Positions 1-9,839 of a stretch of DNA of 64,000 bases are shown piece after piece. The stretch is taken from assembly GCF_046244385.1 (NCBI RefSeq), contig NZ_CP176366.1:248001-312000 (forward strand). The letters run 5' to 3'. Each line of letters starts with the position of its first letter. The stretch's first letter is position 1. This stretch comes from Methanospirillum stamsii. GTDB taxonomy: Archaea > Halobacteriota > Methanomicrobia > Methanomicrobiales > Methanospirillaceae. A program made the translations under genes and the position numbers. The notes under the pieces are model-generated. The model did no database searches and had not been told where the DNA came from. It saw only the letters and a list, made by a program, of their open reading frames with translations.

Positions 1-1196
1 TGATTCTTACCCTTACATTTCAGAATTAACGGATATCCGCTTACATGGTTCTCACCATAGAGCAGTTCATTGCAGATAGTCCTGATTTCATCAGGATCCA
101 AAAACCATCTGCTAATATCGGTTCCGATGAGAAACGTTCGCGAAAATCCAATCATATTTTCTGTGGCAGCATTCACATCCCAAATAGTAAGATCATGAGA
201 AATTGTAACCAGGGGATCGATATGAGTTTCAATGAGAGTCCGGTGATAGTGATTCACCTGAGATAAATCAGCCTGAATTTGTTTTTCCCTGGATACATCA
301 CGAAAAGATTCGATTGCCCCGATGATGCATCCCTCAGGATCATACAGATGAGTGGACTTTACCCTGAAGGTAACCGGCAGAGGAAGACATGAATCCGGAT
401 TGTTTACCTCTGCAATGATCATACCCTCCCTCTCTTCAAGAATCGTCCATGAGTCAGGAGGTGTCACTCCGGAATGAATAAGGGTATCTGCAACTGCTAT
501 TTTTGATGAGGCATAAAACGGAATTTTTTCAGAATAATCTGATTTTCCGATAATATTTCCGGAATTTACCCCGGTCAGTTCTTCCATGCCATGATTCCAT
601 GCAAGGACACACCCTCTGGTATCTATGGCATAAGCCGGGTCAGGAAGATGATGAAAGATAGAATAAATAAGCCGTTCTGATTCACGAATTTTTTCTTCAT
701 ACCTGTTCTTTATGACAGCCTGATGAATGACATGAGATAGTTCTGTAAATTGTGCTTTGGGACTACCGCCTTTTCGGATATAATACGATGCACCACGGTT
801 TAATGCCTCAATTACAACTTCTTCCCGTCCTCTTCCAGTAAAGAGAATAAAAGGGATATTATACCCGTTACTCCGCAGACAGGAGAGAAATTCAATACCA
901 TTCACATCAGGCATATCAAAATCTGATACAATGGCATCAAAAGACTCTGATAACAGGAGAGAAAGACCTTCAAGTGCAGATGAGCAGCATATTGCTTCAA
1001 TGTTTCCGGATTTCTCAAGAAATAACCGGGCAATCTCAAGTAGTGCAGGTTCATCATCAACTATCAGAATACGATGTTTTCTCTTTTTTATTGTCTCCGA
1101 ACTATCAGGGGCAGATATTAAGGAGGAGGGAAAAGAGAGAGTTGACTCAGATATAATATGCTGTGACATCCGATCTAAATGAATCGTTGAAAGCAT
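1..1196 (-). CDS. Response regulator receiver/PAS sensor protein, 3' end outside the window
   Basis: This reading frame stays open from an ATG at 1196 to base 1, so the C-terminus is missing. After a 40-residue leader comes a REC domain with the acidic pair D47-D48, phospho-acceptor D92 (motif VSDFDMPD) and the methanogen-typical stretch FTGRGREEVVIEALNRGA. Two PAS domains follow, at about residues 160-285 and 295 onward. The protein is predicted to be cytoplasmic because no membrane segment is visible. It probably continues into more PAS domains or a kinase core, as in its relatives at 3920 and 53506, but that part is not visible. An in-frame ATG at 1169 is an alternative start. It diverges from the MarR gene at 1366. 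Confidence 0.85.
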   Translation of the reverse strand, partial: MLSTIHLDRMSQHIISESTLSFPSSLISAPDSSETIKKRKHRILIVDDEPALLEIARLFLEKSGNIEAICCSSALEGLSLLLSESFDAIVSDFDMPDVNGIEFLSCLRSNGYNIPFILFTGRGREEVVIEALNRGASYYIRKGGSPKAQFTELSHVIHQAVIKNRYEEKIRESERLIYSIFHHLPDPAYAIDTRGCVLAWNHGMEELTGVNSGNIIGKSDYSEKIPFYASSKIAVADTLIHSGVTPPDSWTILEEREGMIIAEVNNPDSCLPLPVTFRVKSTHLYDPEGCIIGAIESFRDVSREKQIQADLSQVNHYHRTLIETHIDPLVTISHDLTIWDVNAATENMIGFSRTFLIGTDISRWFLDPDEIRTICNELLYGENHVSGYPLILKCKGKN

Positions 1197-1314
1197 GGAG
1201 TAATCTCTTTATTATTTGGTAAATTTAGAAAATGCCCAAATTTTTTTCGGACTATCGGAAATAAAAAACCATGATAGATCTGAGAATAGGGAAATAAGAA
1301 TGTCAATAATTCAA

Positions 1315-1335
1315 ATAGTTTGATGATCTAACAAT
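1315..1335. promoter_or_regulatory. Candidate MarR operator upstream of the metal-ATPase operon
   Basis: This is an imperfect 21-bp inverted repeat with outer arms ATAGTTT and TAACAAT, lying 31 bp before the MarR start codon. It has the same length and the same left arm as the perfect palindrome at 30361-30381 beside the second MarR gene, with 14 of 21 positions identical. Part of it, TCAAATAGTTTGA at 1311-1323, is itself palindromic. MarR proteins usually bind such sites in their own promoters. That this one does so is an inference. Confidence 0.4.
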
Positions 1336-1365
1336 ATGAAATATAGATAATAGGAGAAAGCAACA

Positions 1366-1794
1366 ATGGAAGATCATAGTACCTTAAAAGAAGAACTTAA
1401 TGAAAATCTCGTTGAATTTTTTGATCGTTTCACTTCCTGGGAATCATCAGTCATAGAATCCTCAAACCTGAAAATATCTGATGCACATGCCATTGAGATT
1501 CTCGGGCATTACGGCAGGATGAATATGAAAGATCTTGCAGGAAGACTCGGAATCACCACTGGCACAACAACAATTACCGTTGACCGGCTTGAAAAAGGGG
1601 GATTTGCCCAGAGAGTCAGAGCAGAACATGACAGACGATCCTATATTATTGAACTTACTGAAGAAGGAACCCAGGCTTATGAGGAACACCACCGGCACCA
1701 CCTGAACCTGGCTGCTGAAATTGCAGAGTTACTTGGAGATGAGGAAACCCGGACCCTGATTGTTTTACTAAAAAAGATAAACGAAAGGATCTGA
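1366..1794 (+). CDS. MarR-family winged-helix transcriptional regulator
   Basis: This 142-residue protein has the standard MarR layout. N-terminal and C-terminal helices would form the dimer. The winged helix-turn-helix lies at about residues 45-105, with a recognition-helix region GTTTITVDRLEKGGF and a wing containing the family signature DRRSYIIELTEEG. An AGGAGA ribosome-binding site at 1352-1357 supports the ATG at 1366. The gene is 21 bp upstream of a heavy-metal P-type ATPase and in the same direction, so it is probably the local regulator of that pump. A candidate operator lies at 1315-1335. The ligand cannot be told from the sequence; a metal or another stress signal are both possible. 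Confidence 0.85.
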   Translation: MEDHSTLKEELNENLVEFFDRFTSWESSVIESSNLKISDAHAIEILGHYGRMNMKDLAGRLGITTGTTTITVDRLEKGGFAQRVRAEHDRRSYIIELTEEGTQAYEEHHRHHLNLAAEIAELLGDEETRTLIVLLKKINERI

Positions 1795-1815
1795 ATCCGG
1801 AGCAGTGGGTAGATA

Positions 1816-3756
1816 ATGTCAGCCGAACATGTTCACTGCGATTTAGAAGGATGCCAGGATCATGGGTGTGGGTGTGCTCATGATCATGAAAATGCCGGAA
1901 AATCCCTCATGAGAGAGATTATCATACTTGTCTTTGCCGGTATTCTGGTAGTAATTGCAGTTTTAACAGAATATTCGATAATTCCGGTAAAAGAAATTGA
2001 GACTCCGGCTGCTCTTGCAGCGTTAGTCCTCACCGCTTTTCCCATATTAAAAGAAGCCGTCCAAGGGCTTATCAATCGAAGATGGGATGTTTGCGAACTG
2101 GCAGCACTTGCTCTTGTTGCTGCAGTATTAATCGGAGAATTTACCGCAGCAGCAGAAATTGCACTCATTCTGACTATCGGAGAGCTTGTTGAAGACTACC
2201 TCTATTCAAGGACCGGAAAAGAAATTAAGGCCCTGCTTTCAGATTTTCCCACAAAAGCCAGGATAATCAGGGATGAAGAAACAATAGATGTACCAATAGA
2301 AGAGATACGTGCAGGTGACCGGATCATAATCAGGCCTGGAGACGTTTTTCCGGTGGATGGAGAGGTAAATGAAGGGCATTCAGATGTTGATGAATCCTTT
2401 CTTACCGGTGAAAGCCTCCCAATCCTGAAAAATCCGGGTGACATGGTCTATTCAGGAAGCGTGAACCTGGATGGGGTGGTTGTCTATACAGTAGCCCGCC
2501 CGGCAGACCAGTCATCCTATGCAAAAGTTGTCGAACTGGTGAAAGAAGCAGGGACACGAAGACCCCCTTCACATCCGATGATTGACCGGTTTGCAAAATA
2601 TTATACTCCGTTCATCCTGCTCATTGCCGGAGGAGTGGTTCTCCTTACAACCGATCTAATCAGGGGGATTACCATTCTCATCGTCGCCTGTCCCTGTGCT
2701 CTCCTCCTGGCAACTCCTTCTGCAGTTCTGGCAGCAATCGGACCAGCTGCAAAAAAAGGAATACTGATCAAGAGTGGAAGATATCTTGAAATCTGTAAAA
2801 ATATTTCGGTCATTGTATTTGATAAAACCGGAACCCTGACCTCCGGAGAGATGAATATATCCTCAATAATTCCGGAAAAGGGGATTTCAGAAGAAGAACT
2901 CCTCTCTGTTGCCACCGCTGCAGAAAGAAAATCTCCCCACCCGATTGCAAAAGCAATCATAAAAGAAGCAAATAATCACGGGATAGTATATTCCGGTCCT
3001 GTAACCGGACGACACATTCCAGGCAAAGGAGCTTTGGACACCATACAGGGAAGTCCAGTTATTGTAGGAAACAGGGATTTTTTACATGAAAATTCAATTT
3101 CAATACCAGATGCTGCTTTGGATTCAAAATCCAATATCAACCACTATGAAACCGAAGTCATGGTTGCAAGAGATGGACAGTATATCGGAAAAATAATGGT
3201 TGCAGATACCCTGCGCCATGATACAAAAAATGCACTGGTTTCTCTCCGGAAACTGGGATATAATAAAATTGCAATGATTACCGGAGATAACCAAAATGTT
3301 GCCGGGACTATTGCAAAAGAACTGGACATTCCTGAATCTATGACTTTTGCGGGGTTTCTTCCCGGACAGAAGGAGGAATATATTGCTAAACTCCAGGATA
3401 ACGGAGAAGTTGTCTGTTTTGTCGGTGACGGAACTAATGACGGGCCGGCACTTGTAAGAGCTGATCTTGGAATAGGGATGGGAAGCCGGGAAAATACCCT
3501 GGCACTGGAGAGTTCAGGGGTGATCCTCATGCAGGAGGGACTAAGTTCTCTCCCATCTTTCCTATCCCTTGGAAATCTGACCAGCAGGACAATTAAAATA
3601 AATATTATTCTTGCAATGGCCCTCAATCTTATCCTCATAATTTTCGCTGGAACCGGGAGTATATCACCAGTAATGGGAGCAATAGGCCACCAGGTAGCAA
3701 CAATAGCAGTCCTGCTTAATTCTATCAGGCTTTCATCCTGTCGAGCAGGGGTGTGA
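1816..3756 (+). CDS. Heavy-metal-translocating P1B-type ATPase
   Basis: This 646-residue membrane pump couples ATP hydrolysis to export of a soft metal ion. The N-terminus lacks a ferredoxin-like HMA domain and instead carries a short His/Cys-rich tail (H5, H7, C8, C13, H16, C18, C20, H22, H24). Family landmarks are the actuator TGES, the ion-site CPC (C292-P293-C294), the phosphorylation motif DKTGTLT starting at D336, the nucleotide-binding HP dipeptide in SPHPIAKA, and GDGTNDGPAL in the P domain. The last membrane helix ends in LLNSIRL as in Zn/Cd pumps, but has GHQ where those pumps usually have an aspartate. The metal is therefore uncertain. It lies behind a MarR gene, its likely regulator. 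Confidence 0.9.
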   Translation: MSAEHVHCDLEGCQDHGCGCAHDHENAGKSLMREIIILVFAGILVVIAVLTEYSIIPVKEIETPAALAALVLTAFPILKEAVQGLINRRWDVCELAALALVAAVLIGEFTAAAEIALILTIGELVEDYLYSRTGKEIKALLSDFPTKARIIRDEETIDVPIEEIRAGDRIIIRPGDVFPVDGEVNEGHSDVDESFLTGESLPILKNPGDMVYSGSVNLDGVVVYTVARPADQSSYAKVVELVKEAGTRRPPSHPMIDRFAKYYTPFILLIAGGVVLLTTDLIRGITILIVACPCALLLATPSAVLAAIGPAAKKGILIKSGRYLEICKNISVIVFDKTGTLTSGEMNISSIIPEKGISEEELLSVATAAERKSPHPIAKAIIKEANNHGIVYSGPVTGRHIPGKGALDTIQGSPVIVGNRDFLHENSISIPDAALDSKSNINHYETEVMVARDGQYIGKIMVADTLRHDTKNALVSLRKLGYNKIAMITGDNQNVAGTIAKELDIPESMTFAGFLPGQKEEYIAKLQDNGEVVCFVGDGTNDGPALVRADLGIGMGSRENTLALESSGVILMQEGLSSLPSFLSLGNLTSRTIKINIILAMALNLILIIFAGTGSISPVMGAIGHQVATIAVLLNSIRLSSCRAGV

Positions 3757-3919
3757 GGCAAAGAAGACTTTTTATAGGGATAAAGGGATATTGATGTAAT
3801 ACATCCCTGACTCCTCGTAATAAAATTGCAATCACACAGGGATTTTCTCATTTCCGGCATCTAAATCCGGGTTTTATTGCCCCTTAAAATGAGGGGAGAC
3901 AGATAATGGAAATGTAAAA

Positions 3920-6853
3920 ATGATCCATATCCTTTATGTTGATGATGAAGAAGTCCTCCTTGACCTTGCAAAAATATTTTTGGAAAAGAATAGGGAGTTT
4001 TCTGTAGATACCGCACTTTCTGCAGTGGAGATTATTGAATCCGGGACTATCTCATCGTATGATGCAATTATATCCGACTACATGATGCCGGAGATGGATG
4101 GGATCGCTTTCTTAAAAGAGATTCGCAAAAAATTCCCGGATATTCCCTTTGTCCTGTTTACCGGAAGAGGACGTGAAGAAGTAGTAATTGAAGCCATCAA
4201 TTACGGCGCTGATTTTTACCTCCAGAAAGGAGGAGATCCGAAGGCACAGTTTGCTGAACTGGGGCACAAAGTTGCACAGGCAGTCAAACGAAGAAAGGCG
4301 GAAAAAGAACTGGTTAATTCTGAAAACCGATTCACACAGGTTTTCCAGGCGAATCCTACCATTGCAGGATTATCTGAACTACATTCAAGTCGTTTTGTAG
4401 ATGTAAACGAAGCTTTTTTGAGCCGCCTTTCTTTTACCCGTAATGAGGTCATCGGGAAAAATCCCATCGAATTGGGGATAATCACCGAAGAAACACAAAC
4501 TTCTATCTTCCAATCTTTTCAGGAAAATGGATATCTCCACAACTATGAGACGAAATTTTACACGAAGAACAAGGAATCATTACATGTTCTGGTCTCGATA
4601 GATGTCATTTCATCATCCGGTGAAGACATCCTGCTTGTCCAGGCAATTGATATTACCGAAAGAAGTTATGCAGAAGAGAAAATGCGCCAAACCCTTGAAA
4701 ATCTGGGGAAAACGCAAAGGATTGCACGGGTAGGTAACTGGAGTCTTGATATTAATACCCGGAAATATTCTGCTTCAGATGAAATATATCACATGTTTGG
4801 TTTTCCTCCGGGAACCGAGGTCAGCTATGAACAGATAGCCGAGATGATTCATCCGGATGACCGGCCTAAAATGAGGGAACTATTCAACCAGGCTGTTAAA
4901 ACCGGCAGACCCTACAATACAGAGATGCGTATTATTCTGCCGGAAACCGGAGAGGAACGATATATTACCACAATAGGGGAGCTGGAAATCGACAGTGAGG
5001 GTAGTCCGGTCAGGGTTTTCGGAGTAAACCAGGATATCACCGAACTAAAAAAGACATCCTGTGCCCTGATAGAATATGAAACACAGTTTCAGCAGATCAT
5101 CGATAATTTCCCGGTTTCCATAACAATAGTTACTCTGAAGGGAAACCTCCTTTACGCTAATCCACAGGCCGTAAAACTTTTTGAACTTGACAAGAGTAAT
5201 GAAATTTCATCAATCACGGTCAATGATTTTTGGGCCAACCCCGATGAACGGAAAGACTGGGTAAAGAGACTGAAGACAGACAATATCGTCACAGATTATG
5301 AAGTCGAATTTTTTTTGCCATCAGGGAAACGAATCTGGATCATTCTTTTTGGCATTTTTATCTCTTTTAAGGGTGAAAAATGCATTCTCTCAGCTCACCA
5401 TAACATCACAGACCGAAAAATTGCCGAGAAAGAATTAAAAAAGAGTGAGGAGAGATACCGGTTCATAACAGATAATTCAACAGACGTTATCTGGACCATG
5501 AATCTTGAGGGCTGGTTCACTTTTGTAAGCCCCTCAGTGTATCATTTAAGAGGGTATACCCCGGAAGAAGTGATTGAAAAACCTGTAGTTGATGCAATTT
5601 CTCCGGGATCTGTGGGCCTTGCAATGCAGATCATGAATAACACCCATGAGAAGGTAAAAGCAGGTTTAAGGCCGGAACCTGAGTTTTTCGAGGTTGAACA
5701 ACCCTGCAAGGATGGATCCACTGTCTGGACCGAAGTTGTTGCAAGATCGTTGTATGATAAAAATGACAACATCATTGGATTTCTTGGGATAAGCAGAGAT
5801 ATTACAAAACGAAGAGCAGCAGAACGGGCATTAAAGGAAAGTGAACAAAAATTTATCACAATTTTCAACCAGACCCCGGATCCCATCTTAATTATTGATA
5901 CAAAGGGCATTATCCTTGAAGTAAACAAAGGATTTGAAGAGATATTTGGAAAGAAAAATACCGAAATTACCGGAAAGAATCTGAAAAATATTGGTATATT
6001 TCAGGATAAAGTGAGGGAGATGAACCTGCTTATTTCAGATGATAAAAGCGGACAGATAACCAGGACTGAAATTGAGTTCACCAATAAGAATAACATCCCC
6101 TTTTATGCTGAAGTCGCTATTTCGCGAATAAATATTCAAAACCAGGCAGCAAGTCTTCTCCAGATTCATGACATTAATGAGATAAAACGGGCACATGATG
6201 CGGTCAAATCAGCAAACAATAAACTGAGCATTCTCTCCAGTATTACCAGGCATGACGTGTTAAACAAAGTAATGATTACATCTCTCTATAGTGAAGAGAT
6301 GCGAGAGAGTGTAACCGATGAAAAACTCAAAAAATACCTTGATACTATTACCGAAAACTCATCTTATATCGCCCGTCTTATCAACATGACAAAAGAATAC
6401 CAGGAGCTGGGAACGAGTGCCCCGATATGGCAACGGGTTCCAGACCTGATTCAAAGCGAGACAATTCTTGGACTTTTACAGAACATTACCCTACAATCAG
6501 ACCTTGATAACCTTGAGATTTATGCAGATCTTATGCTGGAAAAAGTATTGTATAATCTCGTGGATAATTCGGTTCGTCATGGAAAAAACCTCACATTCAT
6601 CAGATTTTCATATCACATCAAAGAAAATGACTGTATTCTTGTGTATGAAGATGATGGTGGCGGGATTGTAGAAAATGAAAAAACGAAGATTTTTGAGAGG
6701 GGGTTTGGAAAAAATACCGGGATGGGATTATTTCTGATACGTGAGATCCTGTCTATTACCGGAATTCAAATATCTGAAACCGGAACCTATGGAAAAGGTG
6801 TTACATTTGAAATGCTGATTCAGGCAGGAAAATGGCGGATATCAAAAAATTAA
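3920..6853 (+). CDS. Hybrid sensor histidine kinase, REC-(PAS)5-kinase
   Basis: This 977-residue protein has no membrane segment and probably acts in the cytoplasm. A REC domain at residues 1-125 (D8-D9, phospho-acceptor D53) is followed by five PAS domains at about 140-255, 265-385, 390-505, 510-640 and 640-755. Next come an H-box-like helix with TRHDVLN (H778) and a HATPase domain at about 865-975 showing an N-box (NLVDNSVRHG), G1 (DDGGGI) and G2 (GMGLFLIREIL). The nearest relative in the window is the kinase at 53506, which has the same unusual TRHD-x-LN H-box. Signal and output are unknown. There is no good ribosome-binding site, and a four-codon mini-ORF (ATG GAA ATG TAA) sits at 3906-3917, just before the start. 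Confidence 0.88.
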   Translation: MIHILYVDDEEVLLDLAKIFLEKNREFSVDTALSAVEIIESGTISSYDAIISDYMMPEMDGIAFLKEIRKKFPDIPFVLFTGRGREEVVIEAINYGADFYLQKGGDPKAQFAELGHKVAQAVKRRKAEKELVNSENRFTQVFQANPTIAGLSELHSSRFVDVNEAFLSRLSFTRNEVIGKNPIELGIITEETQTSIFQSFQENGYLHNYETKFYTKNKESLHVLVSIDVISSSGEDILLVQAIDITERSYAEEKMRQTLENLGKTQRIARVGNWSLDINTRKYSASDEIYHMFGFPPGTEVSYEQIAEMIHPDDRPKMRELFNQAVKTGRPYNTEMRIILPETGEERYITTIGELEIDSEGSPVRVFGVNQDITELKKTSCALIEYETQFQQIIDNFPVSITIVTLKGNLLYANPQAVKLFELDKSNEISSITVNDFWANPDERKDWVKRLKTDNIVTDYEVEFFLPSGKRIWIILFGIFISFKGEKCILSAHHNITDRKIAEKELKKSEERYRFITDNSTDVIWTMNLEGWFTFVSPSVYHLRGYTPEEVIEKPVVDAISPGSVGLAMQIMNNTHEKVKAGLRPEPEFFEVEQPCKDGSTVWTEVVARSLYDKNDNIIGFLGISRDITKRRAAERALKESEQKFITIFNQTPDPILIIDTKGIILEVNKGFEEIFGKKNTEITGKNLKNIGIFQDKVREMNLLISDDKSGQITRTEIEFTNKNNIPFYAEVAISRINIQNQAASLLQIHDINEIKRAHDAVKSANNKLSILSSITRHDVLNKVMITSLYSEEMRESVTDEKLKKYLDTITENSSYIARLINMTKEYQELGTSAPIWQRVPDLIQSETILGLLQNITLQSDLDNLEIYADLMLEKVLYNLVDNSVRHGKNLTFIRFSYHIKENDCILVYEDDGGGIVENEKTKIFERGFGKNTGMGLFLIREILSITGIQISETGTYGKGVTFEMLIQAGKWRISKN

Positions 6854-6854
6854 A

Positions 6855-6871
6855 AAAAAGCATAGCTTTTT
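6855..6871. terminator. Hairpin terminator between convergent genes
   Basis: A 7-bp perfect stem (AAAAAGC / GCTTTTT) with a 3-base loop lies right after the stop codon of the kinase at 3920-6853. On the plus strand it ends in a T-run, and on the minus strand it ends in a T-run as well. It may therefore serve both this gene and the convergent chemoreceptor gene ending at 6894. Confidence 0.5.
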
Positions 6872-6893
6872 CTTTTCTACCAACTTCCAGATA

Positions 6894-9836
6894 TTAGACC
6901 TTAAACTGAGCCATTTCCCGTGAGATTGACTCGGCAATAGAACTTACATTAGAGATAACTTTACTAATCTGTTCCAGAGATGCAGATGCTTCTTCGGTTG
7001 CCGCTGCAGCGTTTCCTGCTTCTTTTGAGGTATTCTGGATGAGTCCGGACACTTCATTAACACTTGCAGTGATTTCTTCAACTGATGCTGCCTGTTCTTC
7101 AGATGCAGATGCAACGTCCATTGCATTTTTTGTGATGTCTTCAACAGAATCTGCAATTTTTGTGAACGCACCAAGAGTTTCTTTAAGCGCATCGCTCCCT
7201 TCAACTACCACATTTCCGGCAGTTTTTATGGCATCGTTAGCTTTACTTGCCTTAGACTGTAGTGCCGAGATCATCTCGGCAATATTCTCTGCAGATGCCC
7301 GTGAATCCTGTGCAAGTGATTTTACTTCGGCTGCAACAACCGCAAATCCCCTCCCTGCTTCTCCTGCCCGTGCAGCTTCTATTGCAGCATTCAGAGCAAG
7401 AAGATTTGTCTGGTTGGATATATCAGTAATTAACCGGACGATTTTACCAATTTCGTCCATCTGCCGGTTGATATCCTTTACAATCTCATCAACTTCGCGG
7501 GTTGAATCCATAATTCCGGTCATGGCAGATTCGGATTTTTTTGCAAGACCAATCCCGTTTTTAGAGATAGTATTCGCTTCGGAGGCAGAGACTGAAACCA
7601 GTTCTGCACGCTGGGATACTTCACCGACCGTGATGGTCAGATCTTCCATTGCTTTTAAGACCTGTTCGATGCCATCTTCTCCCTGCTCAGCATTTGCACT
7701 GACACCTCCGGCATTTTTCGCAATCTGCTGTGCTCCAGAGGAAACTTCCTCGGTACTTGCCGTTGCTTCTTCAGCATATGTAGCTAGATCCTGGACCTGC
7801 ATCTGAATCTTCAAAATAGCATCGCATACATGAATTCCGATGTTATCCAGAGCATTTTTAAATCCTATCCATTCACCTGCAACCTGAAGACCAGAATCAA
7901 CCCGGACAAAAAAGTTAGAGTTTGCATATTCCTGGCAGACACGGATTGCTTCTTTCACCGGAGTTATCACACTGTCAAGAATTTCATTTACTCCCACGAT
8001 AATCCGGCGGTATTCACCCTCGTGGTTTGCCACATCAACCCTGACATTAAAATTCCCTTCAGAGGCCGCCTTGACAAGGTAAAGTGTTTCATCAGTCAGT
8101 GCCTGAAGATTTGAAAAAGCCTTGATTAATCCGGGGACTACGCGATCTTTTTCAGATCTTCTTCCTATCTGCCGGTATTCCTCCAAATCACTCATATCAC
8201 CATCTGCAATCTTAATAATAGAATCGGCAATATGATTTACCCGGGTTCTCACCAGGTTAATACTTCTGGCAAAATCTGCGAAACTTCCTTTATATGCAGA
8301 TTCGTCCATGCCGGTTGAATGATCATTAACTGCCATCCGTTCAAGGATTACTGCCGCATCCTGCATTGGCCGGACAATTGCATCAAGAGTTGCATTGATT
8401 CCTTCGATAATCTTCCGGTAATCACCCAGGTGTTTCGACCCGTCTGCCCGTTTTTCCAGATTTCCTTCCAGAGAAGACTGGATAAGCAGGTTACAATCAG
8501 CAATAAGATTTAAAATATTATTCCGGAGCAGATCAAGCTTTTCGTTGGCTAATGTCTGTTTTCCCGGAAGTCTTTCCAGAACCGGCTCAAAGTTACCTTC
8601 TGCATAAGATGCCAGAACAGAGAGAATTTTCAGAACCGAGGAGACATGTAATGCAGCAACATCATTGTATCCAGAAACAATGTCCCGGTAAAATCCCGGG
8701 TATTTATCTAACGGTATGAAAGCTTCAATATCTCCAGCCTTTTGAGCTTTATACATCTCATTGGTATCCCCAATAAGAGTCTTCAGGCTGTCAATACAGG
8801 TGTTCAGGTTGTTTTTAATCTCGTTAAAATCACCGGAATAATCATCAGTAATCTTCTGGGGAAGATCTCCCTTTGAAATCCGGTCAACATACTCCGCTGC
8901 GACATTCAATGGGCCGATGATACTATCAAGGGTTTTGTTGATTCCTTCGGTAAGATTCCGGATTTCACCATGATACCTGGCAACATCAAGTCTTGCATCA
9001 AGATGTCCTGCCTGACACCGGTCGGTGAGAGCAAGGATATCTTTCACTGCTGTTTTTTCTTCAGTTTTATTGATATAATAAGCAATTATTGAAACAAGGT
9101 TTCCATCATCGCTATAGAACGGTTTATAGTAATACTGCAGATACACCGTGCCTGCTGGAACAACCGCTTCCATCTCACCAGATACGTCCTGTTTTAATGC
9201 AAGACCTTCTGAAAGCGATCCACCAACCCGGCTTCTGATATCAAAATCAGTGAGTTTTATATTTTTAAGCTCTTCGAAACTTAAATCAACAAGAGCACCA
9301 AAGGCATTATTTCCGGTCCTGATGGAGAGGTCCGGATTAATATCCATAATCGGAGTCGGGGCATTCTGAACAATAAACTCAGATTTCTTCCGAAGAGATA
9401 CTATCTCAGTTATCTCAACCGTTGTAGATAAGAGGCAGATCTTTTTCTCATACTCAATCTTATTCAGAGTAACCTGGCAGGGAAAGACAGTCCCATCGGA
9501 TCGCCGATGATCCCATTCAAATGATACCAGTTCACCATTGAGTGCTTGTTCAACAAATTTTTGTGATGCAAATCCGGAGTCAGTCCCGTCATTTTGCTTT
9601 TCCGGAGAAAATTCAGACGGAAGATGACCGATAATGTCATGAACACTTCCTACCCTGAACTGTCTGAGTGTTGCAGCATTGCAGTCCAGAAATTTTCCAT
9701 CCGGACCAACAATCTGAACGGATGCAGAAATTCCATCGAGAATATTTTTTAACGTGCCTGGATCGCTGGTGCATATAGTATACGTCAAGATTATCAAATC
9801 CCATATATAAGAATCATGTGAAACAGGAAAACCCAT
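6894..9836 (-). CDS. Soluble methyl-accepting chemotaxis protein with PAS and repeated HAMP-like domains
   Basis: This 980-residue chemoreceptor has no transmembrane helix, so it should sense a cytoplasmic cue and signal to CheA/CheW. A PAS domain covers about residues 25-145 and a second about 150-265. A long middle part (about 265-680) holds several units of one pattern, with recurring blocks such as GEIRNLTEGINKTLDSIIGPL, DYRKIIEGINATLDAIVRPM and GEYRRIIVGVNEILDSVITPV; this looks like a poly-HAMP array. The methyl-accepting coiled coil fills the C-terminus, with the invariant hairpin tip QTNLLALNAAIEAARAGEAGRGF around residues 805-830. Che genes are not in the window. The ATG at 9836 has no clear ribosome-binding site; a TATA-like stretch lies about 20 bp upstream. 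Confidence 0.88.
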   Translation of the reverse strand: MGFPVSHDSYIWDLIILTYTICTSDPGTLKNILDGISASVQIVGPDGKFLDCNAATLRQFRVGSVHDIIGHLPSEFSPEKQNDGTDSGFASQKFVEQALNGELVSFEWDHRRSDGTVFPCQVTLNKIEYEKKICLLSTTVEITEIVSLRKKSEFIVQNAPTPIMDINPDLSIRTGNNAFGALVDLSFEELKNIKLTDFDIRSRVGGSLSEGLALKQDVSGEMEAVVPAGTVYLQYYYKPFYSDDGNLVSIIAYYINKTEEKTAVKDILALTDRCQAGHLDARLDVARYHGEIRNLTEGINKTLDSIIGPLNVAAEYVDRISKGDLPQKITDDYSGDFNEIKNNLNTCIDSLKTLIGDTNEMYKAQKAGDIEAFIPLDKYPGFYRDIVSGYNDVAALHVSSVLKILSVLASYAEGNFEPVLERLPGKQTLANEKLDLLRNNILNLIADCNLLIQSSLEGNLEKRADGSKHLGDYRKIIEGINATLDAIVRPMQDAAVILERMAVNDHSTGMDESAYKGSFADFARSINLVRTRVNHIADSIIKIADGDMSDLEEYRQIGRRSEKDRVVPGLIKAFSNLQALTDETLYLVKAASEGNFNVRVDVANHEGEYRRIIVGVNEILDSVITPVKEAIRVCQEYANSNFFVRVDSGLQVAGEWIGFKNALDNIGIHVCDAILKIQMQVQDLATYAEEATASTEEVSSGAQQIAKNAGGVSANAEQGEDGIEQVLKAMEDLTITVGEVSQRAELVSVSASEANTISKNGIGLAKKSESAMTGIMDSTREVDEIVKDINRQMDEIGKIVRLITDISNQTNLLALNAAIEAARAGEAGRGFAVVAAEVKSLAQDSRASAENIAEMISALQSKASKANDAIKTAGNVVVEGSDALKETLGAFTKIADSVEDITKNAMDVASASEEQAASVEEITASVNEVSGLIQNTSKEAGNAAAATEEASASLEQISKVISNVSSIAESISREMAQFKV

Positions 9837-9839
9837 TAA

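Noticed and set aside
3144..3860. Long minus-strand open frame opposite the P-type ATPase gene
   Set aside because: It is antisense to a well-supported gene, shows no family features and has a composition typical of a shadow frame.
7039..7806. 255-codon plus-strand open frame opposite the chemoreceptor signalling domain
   Set aside because: Its Ala/Ser-rich sequence is the reverse-strand reading of coiled-coil codons; the chemoreceptor is unmistakable.
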